From Roseivivax sp. THAF197b (GTDB lineage: Bacteria; Pseudomonadota; Alphaproteobacteria; Rhodobacterales; Rhodobacteraceae), in the NCBI RefSeq assembly GCF_009363255.1, contig NZ_CP045318.1:534001-598000 (forward strand): a stretch of DNA of 64,000 bases, written 5' to 3'. The notes beneath the pieces were generated by a model. The model did no database searches and was not told the origin of the DNA. It saw only the letters and a list, made by a program, of their open reading frames with translations. Both the position numbers and the translations under genes were made by a program. Each line of letters opens with the position of its first letter. Position 1 is the stretch's first letter. Shown piece after piece: positions 17,922 to 26,942 of the stretch.

Positions 17922-18446
17922 ATGGCGACATCCGACACGACCGAAAAGCCCGGCCTTCTGCGGCGCATCTTCCCGCATCCGCTTCTGACGATCCTGCTGG
18001 TGATCGTCTGGCTGATCATCGCGAACAGCTTCACCCTCAACAGCCTCGTGCTGGGTCTGATCCTCGGGATCCTGATCCCGTTTTTCACCTATCCCTACTG
18101 GCCCAACGTGCCGACCGCGTTCCGGGCCGGGAAGATGCTGTCCTATATCGGGCTGGTGATCTGGGACATCATCGTCGCCAATATCGAAGTGGCCTGGATC
18201 GTCGTCAGCAAGCGCAATGCCGACATGAAATCCACCTGGGTGACCATTCCGCTCGATCTGCGCACGCCCGAAGCGATCACCATGCTCGCGGGCACGATCA
18301 CCCTGACGCCCGGCACGGTCTCCGCGGATCTCTCCGACGAGGGGCATAGCCTGCTCGTCCACGCACTTGATGCCGACGACCTCGATGCCGTGCGCGACGA
18401 GATCAAGGAGCGCTACGAACGCCGTCTGAAGGAGATTTTCGAATGA
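17922..18446 (+). CDS. mrpE: Na+/H+ antiporter subunit E (MrpE)
   Basis: A 174-residue protein with two N-terminal membrane helices (PLLTILLVIVWLIIANSF and a second segment near residues 40-60) and a cytoplasmic C-terminal domain. It contains the family stretch WDIIVANIEVAWIV...STWVTIPLDL followed by LAGTITLTPGTVSADLSDEG, diagnostic of MrpE. It starts 2 bp after mrpD and overlaps mrpF by 4 bp (ATGA). It is needed for assembly or activity of the Mrp complex. Confidence 0.95.
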   Translation: MATSDTTEKPGLLRRIFPHPLLTILLVIVWLIIANSFTLNSLVLGLILGILIPFFTYPYWPNVPTAFRAGKMLSYIGLVIWDIIVANIEVAWIVVSKRNADMKSTWVTIPLDLRTPEAITMLAGTITLTPGTVSADLSDEGHSLLVHALDADDLDAVRDEIKERYERRLKEIFE

Positions 18447-18730
18447 TCCTGCCATCCGGTCTTTTCGAATGGGCGCTGCTGATCGCCATCCTGTCGGTCT
18501 CGGTCAGCCAGGTCATGGCGATGGTGCGGCTGGTGATCGGCCCGGGCACCGGCGACCGCATCCTCGCGCTCGACACGATGGTCATCAACGCCATCGGCCT
18601 CATCGTGCTTCTGGGCATCGCGCAGGGCTCCGAAGTCTATTTCGAAGCGGCGCTGATCTTCGCCATGCTGGGCTTCGTCTCGACGGTGGCCTATGCGCGC
18701 TTCATCCTGCGGGGGGACATCATCGAATGA
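18443..18730 (+). CDS. mrpF: Na+/H+ antiporter subunit F (MrpF)
   Basis: A 95-residue protein with three membrane helices and the conserved VRLVIGPGTGDRILALDTM motif, whose GP-DR-D residues are typical of MrpF. It overlaps mrpE and mrpG by 4 bp each (ATGA), so the three genes are translationally coupled. Confidence 0.95.
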   Translation: MILPSGLFEWALLIAILSVSVSQVMAMVRLVIGPGTGDRILALDTMVINAIGLIVLLGIAQGSEVYFEAALIFAMLGFVSTVAYARFILRGDIIE

Positions 18731-19089
18731 GCCTTGTACTTGATATCCTGACCGCCGTGACGCTCCTCATCGGCGCGCTCTTCACGCTCGTGGGCTCCTA
18801 CGGGCTTCTGAAACTCGACGACCCGATGAAGCGGCTGCACGCGCCCACGAAGGCCGGCACGCTGGGGGTCGGCTCGCTGATCACGGCCTCGATCCTGCAT
18901 TCCTTCACCACGGGCGAGAATTCCGTGCACGAGGTGCTGATCGTGGCCTTCCTGTTCGTGACGGCCCCCATCTCGGCGCATTTCATCTCCAAGGTGAACA
19001 TCCACCGCCAACGCTGCGAAACGCCGCCGCCCCCGCCCGAGGATCGGATCTGGGCGACGCTGGGCTCCAGCGACGGCCCGGGATCGTGA
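18727..19089 (+). CDS. mrpG: Na+/H+ antiporter subunit G (MrpG)
   Basis: A 120-residue protein beginning MSLVLDILTAVTLLIGALFT with three membrane helices and the MrpG signature LLKLDDPMKRLHAPTKAGTLGVGSLI. The C-terminus is a short soluble tail with a Pro run (ETPPPPPEDR). It is the last gene of the mrp operon and is followed directly by two tandem hairpins. Confidence 0.95.
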   Translation: MSLVLDILTAVTLLIGALFTLVGSYGLLKLDDPMKRLHAPTKAGTLGVGSLITASILHSFTTGENSVHEVLIVAFLFVTAPISAHFISKVNIHRQRCETPPPPPEDRIWATLGSSDGPGS

Positions 19090-19127
19090 CAACCGCTCCG
19101 GTTGTGGCCGCCGCGCAATGGCGGCCA
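19089..19127 (+). terminator. Two tandem hairpins after the mrp operon
   Basis: ACAACCG/CGGTTGT (19089-19095 with 19099-19105) is followed at once by TGGCCGCC/GGCGGCCA (19105-19112 with 19120-19127). The first stem includes the last base of mrpG's stop codon. There is no T-run, so this may stabilise the transcript end or assist termination rather than act as a classical terminator. Confidence 0.5.
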
Positions 19128-19210
19128 TGATCCGAAAATCGCGGCTTGGCGCAGGCGGCCTGCTCGCCTAATACTTGAAAAAACAACTATAACTCGAGCG
19201 AGCAGGTTCG

Positions 19211-20158
19211 ATGACATCATTATCCCCGACCCGCGGGGCGCTTGGCGCCATTGCGGCTATTGCATTGTCCGTCTTGGCAACCCTTTCGCCCGACGTGGCC
19301 CAGGCCCAGGACCGCACGCAGATCGGCTATGGCCGTCTGATCGTGAACGATTCCGCCGGAGAACTGAAAGACCGCTGGCAGACGGGCAATGTCGTCTCGA
19401 GCCGGGTCTGGGGTTATGGCTGGGACGGACAGGCGCCCGCGCGGCCGGGCGATCTGTTGGAGTTGCGCTTCAACGGGCAGATCATCTCTCCTGCCAATCT
19501 GAGCAATTTCGACCCCGAGGACCGGCTCTATGCAGGCAGCCTCTCACTGGGCCTGCACACCCATTTCAACCGGGCAGGCACCGAGATCGCGCTTGGCGGC
19601 GACCTCGTGATGACCGGCCCGCAAACGCGGCTCGATGATTTCCAGAACGCGCTGCATGACCTTCTGAACATCGTGCGCCCGTCGGACGACGTGACCGATG
19701 AGCAGATCGAGGACGGATTTCACCCCACGCTCGTCGCGGAAGCCGGGCGCCAGCTGTCCTTCGGCGACAACGGCAATGTGCGCCCCTTCACCGAATTGCG
19801 CTGGGGCGTCGAGACGCTGGCCCGCGTCGGCGTCGATGTGACCTTCGGCCAATTCGGTGTCGGCGAATTGCTGGCGCGCGATCCGGTCACCGGCACGCGC
19901 TACCAGATCGTCTCGAAAGACCCGGTGGGCACCAGCCTCTATCTGGGCGCGGACATGGCGCAGGTGGTCAGCAGCGTCTACCTGCCCGACGATCGCGGCC
20001 CCGACCTGAAGCAGAACCGCACCCGCCTGCGCGCCGGTGTGAACTGGCAGGGCGAGGCCTGGGGCGTGCAATATGGCGTGACCTATCTGAGCGAGGAATT
20101 CGAAGGCCAGCCCGAGGGGCAGTTCCTTGGGGCGGCGCGGATCAAGTACAATTTCTGA
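19211..20158 (+). CDS. LpxR-like outer-membrane lipid A deacylase family protein
   Basis: A 315-residue protein with a Sec signal peptide (basic/hydrophobic N-terminus, predicted cleavage after AQA near residue 31) and a beta-barrel-like remainder ending in KYNF, the aromatic C-terminus usual for outer-membrane proteins. YGRLIVNDSAGELKDRWQTG resembles the first catalytic strand of LpxR (Asn-Asp pair), and a later LGLHTHFNRAGTEIALGGDL supplies a candidate His. LpxR removes the 3'-acyloxyacyl group of lipid A. It is a single gene after the mrp terminator. Enzyme activity is inferred from family only. Confidence 0.75.
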   Translation: MTSLSPTRGALGAIAAIALSVLATLSPDVAQAQDRTQIGYGRLIVNDSAGELKDRWQTGNVVSSRVWGYGWDGQAPARPGDLLELRFNGQIISPANLSNFDPEDRLYAGSLSLGLHTHFNRAGTEIALGGDLVMTGPQTRLDDFQNALHDLLNIVRPSDDVTDEQIEDGFHPTLVAEAGRQLSFGDNGNVRPFTELRWGVETLARVGVDVTFGQFGVGELLARDPVTGTRYQIVSKDPVGTSLYLGADMAQVVSSVYLPDDRGPDLKQNRTRLRAGVNWQGEAWGVQYGVTYLSEEFEGQPEGQFLGAARIKYNF

Positions 20159-20317
20159 TTGTATCAGCCTCGATACGCCCCGGGAAATGTTGCAAAACCA
20201 CAACTGACCTAGGGGCAAGGCGCGCCCCGTTCCGTTGCAACCTGCATTTTTTCTATTTCGATCAAGAGCTTTCTGGTAGTTCTTAACGTAATAAAAATAA
20301 GAGGCAGGCAGACGGGC

Positions 20318-21382
20318 ATGGGAACGGGCTATCGTGGCACGTTCGTCATCTCCTGGTCGCAAACGGGTATCGATGGGCTTGAGGCAGCGCCGCTGGCGTC
20401 GCTGACCATTGGGGCGGCATGGTCCTGGCACGGTGAGGCGGTTCGGGTGGATGGTCCCAATTCCTTGCTGATGCTGGATCGGGCGGATGACGACGTATTT
20501 ATTCGCAAGCGGGCGGCGCGCATGGTGCGCAAGCTCGTCGGGGCAGCGTTGATCGGGGTCAAGGATCCCTCGGATGTCGAGGTGGATCACCCCCTGACGG
20601 ACCAGTCTTTCGTGGTCACCGACGGCATGAAATCCTTCACCGTGACGGTCATTGGCGTGGGCTCGGACAGCCCGCCGCTTCTGATGTTCGTCGATGATGT
20701 CCCGCCCCGGGATGCCGATCTCTGGGTCGTGCATCATTCGGTCGATCTCAGCGCATCGGACCCGCAATCGCATCTGGGCTCCGGCGTCATCTGTTTCACC
20801 AAGGGCACGCGGATCCGCGTCGCCGATGGCTCCGTCCGGGTCGAGGATCTGCGCGAAGGGGACCTTGTCCAGACCAAGGATAACGGCCTGCAGGAGATCT
20901 GCTGGATCGGCAGCCGCCGCATGACCGGCGCGCGGCTCTTCGCGATGCCATCCCTGCGGCCCATCCGGATCGGTGCTGGCGCGTTCGGGGTGGAACGCCC
21001 GGATGAGGAACTCCTCGTCTCGCCGCAGCACCGCATCCTCTTTCGGGGCGCTGCCTCGCGTGCGCTTTTCAACAGCGAGGAAGTGCTGGTCGCCGCATGC
21101 GATCTCGTGAACGGCTCCTCGATCATGGCCGACACGCAGGTCAAGGAAGTGACCTATATCCACCTCATGCTGCCGCGCCACGAGGTGCTGTTCGCAAATG
21201 GCGTCGAGTCCGAGAGCTTCCATCCCGGCGAGACGCAATTGAACACGCTCGACCCCGAGGACCGCGCGCGTCTGGGCCAACTGATCCCGTATGTGGAGAC
21301 GAACCCGATGAGCTACGGCGTCACGGCCCGGCGCAATCTGACCGCCTCCGAGGCCGCGATCCTCTTGCACGACGCCGCCTGA
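20318..21382 (+). CDS. Hint (Hedgehog/intein) domain protein, Roseobacter type
   Basis: A 354-residue protein. Residues 1-155 form an unrecognised beta-rich region. A Hint domain starts at Cys159 in GVICFTKGTRIRVADGSVRVEDLREGDLV, with the later LLVSPQHRILF block containing the His/Arg of the autoprocessing site and HEVLFANGVESESFHPG near its end. In true inteins and hedgehog proteins the Cys performs an N-S acyl shift. In this bacterial family self-cleavage of a secreted precursor is suspected but rarely shown. It has an [11 protein letters not shown]hine-Dalgarno and an AT-rich upstream region. It is monocistronic, with no signal peptide visible. Confidence 0.85.
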   Translation: MGTGYRGTFVISWSQTGIDGLEAAPLASLTIGAAWSWHGEAVRVDGPNSLLMLDRADDDVFIRKRAARMVRKLVGAALIGVKDPSDVEVDHPLTDQSFVVTDGMKSFTVTVIGVGSDSPPLLMFVDDVPPRDADLWVVHHSVDLSASDPQSHLGSGVICFTKGTRIRVADGSVRVEDLREGDLVQTKDNGLQEICWIGSRRMTGARLFAMPSLRPIRIGAGAFGVERPDEELLVSPQHRILFRGAASRALFNSEEVLVAACDLVNGSSIMADTQVKEVTYIHLMLPRHEVLFANGVESESFHPGETQLNTLDPEDRARLGQLIPYVETNPMSYGVTARRNLTASEAAILLHDAA

Positions 21383-21451
21383 TCGTCGCTGCCCGGTCTC
21401 CGGGCAGCGCGCCGTCGCTTGATCGGATTTTGATTAAGCGGAAGGCTGCGC

Positions 21452-21958
21452 TCAGTCCCGCAGCTCTTTCGGGCCGACACCCCAAAGCGCTGTCTTGGGT
21501 GCCCATCCGGAATGGCCGCCCGCTTCGACCTCGCACCAATCGGGCAGGCATTTGCCGAGATGGGCAATCACGCCGAGGCCGAACTCCGCGACGCCCGGCG
21601 CGTCGGCCGTGGGTCGGGCGCGCACGACCAGCTTTTCCTTCTCGACGATCACGGTGCGCGATCCCGACAAAAGCGCGTAATGCAGCCAGCCGCCCGCGCC
21701 GTCCCGGTCGCGCACGCGGCGCCAATGGCCGTATTCGGCGGTGACCTCCAGCGGCATGTCCCGGCGCACATAGACCCAGTCGATCCGGTGCGACAGCGAC
21801 GGGCCGCGGCGCACATTTCCTTCGGCGGCCTTCATCGACACGAAACGGGGCAGGGGCAAATTGGTCACCGGGCCCCGGCTGTCGGATGCCGCTGCGGCGG
21901 CCAGAGGCGCGATGCCAAGCACCAGCGCCAGAGCGAATGCCTTCAATGGTCTCAACAT
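21452..21958 (-). CDS. Exported SH3-domain protein
   Basis: A 168-residue protein with a signal peptide (MLRPLKAFALALVLGIAPLA, cleavage near residue 24) and two bacterial SH3-like repeats. The first is MKAAEGNVRRGPSLSHRIDW with GGWLHYALLSG, and the second is VRARPTADAPGVAEF with SGWAPKTALWGV. Such proteins are periplasmic and often bind peptidoglycan or act as adaptors of envelope enzymes. It is convergent with the Hint gene and divergent from the 2-hydroxyacid dehydrogenase gene, so it is probably transcribed alone. Confidence 0.88.
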   Translation of the reverse strand: MLRPLKAFALALVLGIAPLAAAAASDSRGPVTNLPLPRFVSMKAAEGNVRRGPSLSHRIDWVYVRRDMPLEVTAEYGHWRRVRDRDGAGGWLHYALLSGSRTVIVEKEKLVVRARPTADAPGVAEFGLGVIAHLGKCLPDWCEVEAGGHSGWAPKTALWGVGPKELRD

Positions 21959-22059
21959 GATACGTGCCTGCGTTTTTTCGGCGAGGTTCTTGTGCCCCGT
22001 CCGGAGTTAAGACACTCTGCCGCGGAACACCGCTTTTGGAAAGAACCGGGAGGCCCTGC

Positions 22060-23046
22060 ATGCCGTCAAAACGTCTGAGTGTTGTCGTCACGCGACGTTT
22101 GCCGGAGGCCGTGGAAACCCGGCTTTCGGAATTGTTCGACGTGCGCCTGCGCGACGACGACACACCGATGAGCCGCGCGGATCTAACCGCCGCCATGCAG
22201 GAGGCGGATGTGATCGTGCCCACGGTGACGGACCGGCTCGATGCGGGGCTGATCGGGCAGGCGGGGCCGAACCTGAAGCTCATCGCGAATTATGGCGCGG
22301 GCGTTGACCATATCGATGTCGATACCGCCCGGTCGCGCGGGATCCTGGTGTCGAACACGCCCGGCGTGACGACCGATGACACTGCCGACATGACGCTGGC
22401 CCTGATGCTCGCCGTGACCCGGCGGATGCCCGAAGGACTGGCCACGATGCAATCGGGGTCTTGGCAGGGCTGGGCGCCGACCGCGTTCCTTGGCGGCAGG
22501 CTGGGCGGTCGCCGCCTTGGCATCCTCGGCATGGGCCGGATCGGTCAGGCTGTCGCGAAGCGCGCGCAGGCCTTCGGCATGCAGGTGCATTACCACAACC
22601 GCCGCCGCCTGCGTCCCGAGACCGAGGCCGCGCTCGATGCGACCTATTGGGACAGCCTCGACCAGATGGCCGCGCGCATGGACATCCTGTCGATCAACTG
22701 CCCGCACACGCCCTCGACATTCCATCTGATGAATGCGCGGCGCCTGAAGCTGATGAAGCCCGACGCAGTCATCGTGAATACCTCGCGCGGCGAGGTCGTG
22801 GACGAGAACGCGCTGGCGCGGATGCTGCGCGCCGGTGAGTTGGCCGGTGCAGGCCTCGATGTCTACGAGCACGGCACCGACGTGAACCCCGAACTGCGCG
22901 ATCTGCCCAACGTGGTGCTGTTGCCGCATATGGGCTCGGCCACGCGCGAGGGCCGCGACGAAATGGGTGAGAAGGTCATCATCAACGTCAAGACCTTCGC
23001 GGATGGCCATCGTCCGCCCGATCAGGTCGTCCCGGCGATGCTGTGA
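22060..23046 (+). CDS. D-2-hydroxyacid dehydrogenase (glyoxylate/hydroxypyruvate reductase type)
   Basis: A 328-residue NAD(P)-dependent dehydrogenase starting MPSKRLSVVVTRRLPEAV, with GGGAGG 6 bp upstream. The nucleotide-binding motif GRRLGILGMGRIGQAVAKRA is near residue 150. The catalytic triad regions are SINCPHTPSTFH, NTSRGEVVDENAL and LLPHMGSAT (active-site His). It probably reduces glyoxylate/hydroxypyruvate or oxidises D-glycerate-like acids. Its stop overlaps the next gene's GTG (GTGA), so the membrane protein downstream is translationally coupled. Confidence 0.93.
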   Translation: MPSKRLSVVVTRRLPEAVETRLSELFDVRLRDDDTPMSRADLTAAMQEADVIVPTVTDRLDAGLIGQAGPNLKLIANYGAGVDHIDVDTARSRGILVSNTPGVTTDDTADMTLALMLAVTRRMPEGLATMQSGSWQGWAPTAFLGGRLGGRRLGILGMGRIGQAVAKRAQAFGMQVHYHNRRRLRPETEAALDATYWDSLDQMAARMDILSINCPHTPSTFHLMNARRLKLMKPDAVIVNTSRGEVVDENALARMLRAGELAGAGLDVYEHGTDVNPELRDLPNVVLLPHMGSATREGRDEMGEKVIINVKTFADGHRPPDQVVPAML

Positions 23047-23864
23047 GCCGGGCAGGGCGGTCCATTCTGGCGATCTGCCTCGCCCTCGCGGCTCTTTTCA
23101 CGCTCCTGACCACCAATCCCGCGGCCACGGGGGCCGAACGCGCAACGACACGCGCGGCCCTGACGGCGGGCGCGGTCTATGTCTCCCTGCGCGCCATCAA
23201 CGCCACGCTGTCGGTCGCGCAGGAGATCGAACTGGGCGGGGCTCTCGGCGTGTCGGCCAATGCGCAGCCCCTCAAGGTGCTGGAGCCGGTAGACGACACC
23301 GTCGAACGGGTCGCGGCCAGCGTCTTCGCGGTCTCCGTCGCGGCGGCCACGCTGTCGGCCACCTTCGGCCCGCTCTCGGTTCTGGGCGCGGGACTTCTGC
23401 TTGCAGCATTGCTGCCGTGGTTGCTCTGCCCCGACAGGCTGGGCGGGACGCGCCGGGTCTTGGACCGCGCGGTGATCGCCGGGGCGGCACTGGCCTTCGT
23501 TCTGCCGCTTCTCTTCTGGTCCGGCTCGACCCTGGCCGAGCGTCTGACGGCCACCCGCATGGCCGCAGCCGAGGCCGAACTGACGGAAATCGCAGACCGG
23601 GCCCGCGGCATCTCCGAGGCGCGCGGCGAGGCTTTGGCCCCCGATGCGGACCGGTCGTTCTTTTCCTCGGCGACCGAAGGCTTCGGCGAGATGGTCGAGA
23701 CCATGACGTTCTACCGCGAGAACGTGACCTACTTCCTCGAACGGGCCGACGATCTTTTCCGGGCCTCCCTGACGGTGATCGGACTTCTGCTGCTCGAGAC
23801 CTTGATCCTGCCCATCGTCATCGTGGCGCTGACCCTGTGGATCCTGCGGCGGAGCATGCCCTGA
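23043..23864 (+). CDS. Membrane protein of unknown function
   Basis: A 273-residue protein starting at a GTG that overlaps the dehydrogenase stop (GTGA). It has an N-terminal hydrophobic segment, two central membrane helices (about residues 85-125 and 145-165), a hydrophilic helical region of ~80 residues rich in Ala/Glu, and a last helix near residues 240-265 (LTVIGLLLLETLILPIVIVALTLW). I do not recognise the family. No enzyme motif is visible. Conserved coupling to the hydroxyacid dehydrogenase would point to a linked role, but this cannot be judged here. Confidence 0.75.
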   Translation: MSRAGRSILAICLALAALFTLLTTNPAATGAERATTRAALTAGAVYVSLRAINATLSVAQEIELGGALGVSANAQPLKVLEPVDDTVERVAASVFAVSVAAATLSATFGPLSVLGAGLLLAALLPWLLCPDRLGGTRRVLDRAVIAGAALAFVLPLLFWSGSTLAERLTATRMAAAEAELTEIADRARGISEARGEALAPDADRSFFSSATEGFGEMVETMTFYRENVTYFLERADDLFRASLTVIGLLLLETLILPIVIVALTLWILRRSMP

Positions 23865-23987
23865 TGGCGGCAAATCCGTCGTTCTTCGGCATGGGCGGAA
23901 AATGACCGATGGCGGCCAGCGCGCACTGCCTGAACACAGCGCGCGATCCTGCAAGGCAATGAAAACGTGTCCTAATTTCCGTTAATC

Positions 23988-24005
23988 CCTTTCGCATGCG
24001 AAAGG
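23988..24005. promoter_or_regulatory. 18-bp perfect palindrome upstream of ggt
   Basis: CCTTTCGCATGCGAAAGG reads identically on both strands and lies 71 bp upstream of the ggt start in a short AT-richer stretch. This could be an operator for a dimeric regulator. A possible promoter (TTGCAG, then TTAGGCT near 24035) would lie just downstream of it. Confidence 0.4.
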
Positions 24006-24076
24006 TTTCACAACGCTTTGCAGGGGCCGGGAACGTGTTAGGCTCGCCTTATCCCCTTCTCAAAAAGGACTTTGTC

Positions 24077-25867
24077 ATGCTGCGCTCATCCGTTTGTCTT
24101 CTTGCGCTGTGCCTGCCCGCCATGGGGCTTGCCCAGCAGGCCGCCGACGCGATCACGACCGAAGCGGCCACCGCATCCGATCCTGCGGATTTCGCGGGCA
24201 TCTCCCCGGAGGTTGCCGCGGCGCTCGACGCCAAGGCCGCCGGTGATCCTGTCGCAGCACAGGACTGGATGATTGCCGCCGCGAACCCGCATGCGGTTGC
24301 GGCAGGCGCGGACGTGCTGGCCGCAGGGGGCAGCGCTGCCGACGCCATGGTCGCCGCACAGGTCGTGCTGGGCCTCGTTGAGCCTCAAAGCTCTGGTCTG
24401 GGCGGCGGTGCGTTCCTTGTCTGGCATGATGGCGCTTCGGGCGAGATCACCACGCTCGATGGCCGCGAGACCGCGCCGCTGGCCGCGACGCCCCGGCTCT
24501 TTCAGGACGAGACAGGCGAGCCTCTGGACTTCTTCGACGCTGTGGTCGGCGGTCGCTCGGTCGGGGTGCCGGGCACGCCCGCGCTGCTGAAGGCAGCGCA
24601 TGACCGCTGGGGACAGGCCGAATGGGCCGGGCTGTTCGAGCGCGGGATCGAACTGGCCGAAGGCGGCTTCCCGGTCTCGCCGCGCCTCGCGCAACTCGTG
24701 GAGGGTGATGCCGAGCGGCTCTCGCGCTTCGAGGCGACGGCGGCCTATTTCCTGCCCGGCGGCACGGCCATCGCGGCGGGCGACACGCTGATGAACCCCG
24801 ATTACGCCGCCGTTCTGCGACGTCTGGCCGAGGAAGGCCCGGACGCCTTCTATACCGGCGCCATCGCTGAGGACATCGTCGCGACCGTCAAGGCGGTTGA
24901 GGGCAATGCCGGCGTGATGGAGACGCTCGATCTCGCGCTCTATCGCGTGAAGGAACGCCCCGCCGTCTGCGCGCCCTTCCGCGGCGCGGAGGTCTGCGGG
25001 ATGGGCCCGCCCTCGTCGGGTGCGCTGACCGTGGGGCAGATCCTCGGCATGCTCGACACGCTGGAGCCGGGCGAGCCCATGGAGGCCGAAACCTGGCGCC
25101 AGATTGGCGATGCCTCGCGCTTGGCCTTCGCCGACCGGGGCCGCTACATGGCCGACAGCGATTTCGTGCCCATGCCGACCGCGGGCCTTGTCGCGCCGGA
25201 TTACCTGTCCGAGCGTGCGGCGCTTCTGGCAGGCGATGACGCGCTGCCTGAAGTCGCTCCGGGCAATCCCGAATGGGACCACGCGCAGCTTTGGGCCGAT
25301 GACGAAAGCCTCGAGTTTCCCTCGACCTCGCATATCTCCATCGTCGACGCGCAGGGCAATGCGCTGTCGATGACCACCACGATCGAGAACGGCTTCGGCT
25401 CGCGGCTGATGACCAACGGTTTCCTCCTGAACAACGAGCTGACGGATTTCTCCTTCCGCTCTCATGCGGATGGCGTGCCCATCGCCAACCGGGTGGAGCC
25501 GGGCAAGCGCCCGCGCTCGTCCATGGCGCCCACCATCGTGCGTCGTGACGGTGCACCGATCCTCGTGGTGGGCTCGCCCGGTGGCAGCCGGATCATCGGC
25601 TACGTGGCACAGACCGTGCTGGCGCATCTCGACTGGGGGATGGACGTACAGGCGGCGGCGGCCATGCCGCACGGCGTGAACCGCTTCGGCACCTTCGATC
25701 TGGAGGCGGGCACGGAGATGGCCGATCTGCAGCCCGCGCTGGAGGCGATGGGCTTTGAAGTCAATATCCGCGACCTGACCTCGGGCATCCACGCGATCTC
25801 CGTCGGGCCGGACGGGCTCTTGGGCGGTGCCGATCCGCGCCGCGAAGGGATCGCGCTCGGGCAATAA
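24077..25867 (+). CDS. ggt: Gamma-glutamyltransferase (periplasmic)
   Basis: A 596-residue precursor beginning MLRSSVCLLALCLPAMGLAQQ, a Sec signal peptide, with AAAAAGGA upstream; an in-frame ATG at 23996 would bury this signal peptide. It has the family large-subunit start (ANPHAVAAGADVLAAGGSAADAMVAAQ), GLGGGAFLVWHD and the substrate-binding DGRETAP. The autocatalytic site is Thr417 in STSHISIVD, which becomes the N-terminal nucleophile of the small subunit. Further small-subunit motifs are RPRSSMAPTIV and VVGSPGGSRIIGYV. It hydrolyses or transpeptidates glutathione and other gamma-glutamyl compounds in the periplasm. Monocistronic, with its own hairpin terminator. Confidence 0.95.
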   Translation: MLRSSVCLLALCLPAMGLAQQAADAITTEAATASDPADFAGISPEVAAALDAKAAGDPVAAQDWMIAAANPHAVAAGADVLAAGGSAADAMVAAQVVLGLVEPQSSGLGGGAFLVWHDGASGEITTLDGRETAPLAATPRLFQDETGEPLDFFDAVVGGRSVGVPGTPALLKAAHDRWGQAEWAGLFERGIELAEGGFPVSPRLAQLVEGDAERLSRFEATAAYFLPGGTAIAAGDTLMNPDYAAVLRRLAEEGPDAFYTGAIAEDIVATVKAVEGNAGVMETLDLALYRVKERPAVCAPFRGAEVCGMGPPSSGALTVGQILGMLDTLEPGEPMEAETWRQIGDASRLAFADRGRYMADSDFVPMPTAGLVAPDYLSERAALLAGDDALPEVAPGNPEWDHAQLWADDESLEFPSTSHISIVDAQGNALSMTTTIENGFGSRLMTNGFLLNNELTDFSFRSHADGVPIANRVEPGKRPRSSMAPTIVRRDGAPILVVGSPGGSRIIGYVAQTVLAHLDWGMDVQAAAAMPHGVNRFGTFDLEAGTEMADLQPALEAMGFEVNIRDLTSGIHAISVGPDGLLGGADPRREGIALGQ

Positions 25868-25889
25868 GACCTGCGCCCCGCCCATGCCT

Positions 25890-25933
25890 GACACGCCCCC
25901 CGCGAGGCGACCTTGCCCGCGGGTTGGCGTGTC
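25890..25933 (+). terminator. Probable terminator/stem-loop after ggt
   Basis: A long stem-loop begins 23 bp after the ggt stop: GACACGCC (25890-25897) pairs with GGCGTGTC (25926-25933), and inside it CCCGCG (25899-25904) pairs with CGCGGG (25918-25923). No T-tract follows, so factor-independent termination is uncertain. Confidence 0.5.
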
Positions 25934-26067
25934 GGGCCGTGACGCGCCGTGGCGATGGCGTTCGGCAGGACAACGCAGCTTGGACCGGCAGGTATATCTG
26001 TTAGGGTTCGACCTCGTGGCCCATGGGTGCCACGCACGCAAGTTTTGAGCCTTCAAAAGGAAAGCCA

Positions 26068-26682
26068 ATGACGATCACGCTCTATCACGCGCCGGGCGCA
26101 TGCTCCATTGCCACCTATGTTTCTCTCTTGGAGGCCGGGGCCGATTTCGACGTTGAGCTGATCAGTCTGGCGAAAAAAGAGCAAACGTCAGATCGCTACA
26201 AAGCGCTCAATCCCAAGCAAAAGGTTCCGTATCTGGTCGTCGATGGAAAGGGCTTGAGCGAGAATGCGGCCATTCTCACCTGGATCGCGAGCACCTATCC
26301 CGACGCCAATCTGTTGCCCAAGGATACCTTCGAGCGGGCCCGCGCCATTTCACATATGAACTGGTTCTCCTCCGGGATGCACCCGCATATCACCCGCCAT
26401 TTCCGGACCGCCAAATTCTGCGAGATCGAGAGCGCGCATGAAGACATCAAGGCCAAGGCGAAAGCGATGTTCTTCGAGCAAATGGCCCTGGTCGAGCAGG
26501 AGCTCGATGGCCGCACCTGGTTCTTTGACCACAACACCGCGTGCGACGCCTATTTCTTCTGGGTCTATGACCGCGCCCTGCGGGAGGATTTCGACCTGTC
26601 GGAATTCCGCAATTGCACCGCGCATTACGAGGCGATGAAAGAGCGGCCTAATGTCCAAAAGGCGCTCGCGCATACCCAGTAA
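26068..26682 (+). CDS. Glutathione S-transferase (beta-class-like)
   Basis: A 204-residue protein starting MTITLYHAPGACSIATYVSL, with AAAAGGAAAG upstream. The N-terminal thioredoxin fold has Cys11 in the PGACS position used by beta-class enzymes for glutathione, the cis-Pro motif QKVPYLVVDG and SENAAILTWIA (gamma-glutamate-binding Glu/Asn). The C-terminal half is all-helical. Base composition is less GC-rich than upstream genes, as in the patch that follows, which may mark the edge of acquired DNA. Its reaction is probably glutathione conjugation or thiol-disulfide exchange; substrate unknown. Confidence 0.92.
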   Translation: MTITLYHAPGACSIATYVSLLEAGADFDVELISLAKKEQTSDRYKALNPKQKVPYLVVDGKGLSENAAILTWIASTYPDANLLPKDTFERARAISHMNWFSSGMHPHITRHFRTAKFCEIESAHEDIKAKAKAMFFEQMALVEQELDGRTWFFDHNTACDAYFFWVYDRALREDFDLSEFRNCTAHYEAMKERPNVQKALAHTQ

Positions 26683-26942
26683 CGCAGCCGAGGCGGGCAT
26701 TGTGCGCCGCACCTGCACCCGCATCCCTGTGGGTGTGGGGCGGGTGTGGTTTGTGGTTGTCGGTCTTTATTGGAAACGCGCGGCATTCAGCCCGTGGCGG
26801 ACATGGCGCGGCACGGATTGATCGCGCAAACGGACCTGCAGATGGCGCGCGTCAAGCGGCTTCGATTGCGCCCTTGGCCGCTTCGGCAAAACGGGAGCGC
26901 ATGAAACGGACCTTCGGTGTTTTGCGCAATCACCGCGTAGAC
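26683..26942. other. Intergenic region, nothing recognised
   Basis: 260 bp between convergent genes. A weak CACCC/GGGTG hairpin with T/G-rich sequence follows the GST gene near 26717-26745. No gene or repeat family is recognisable. Confidence 0.4.
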
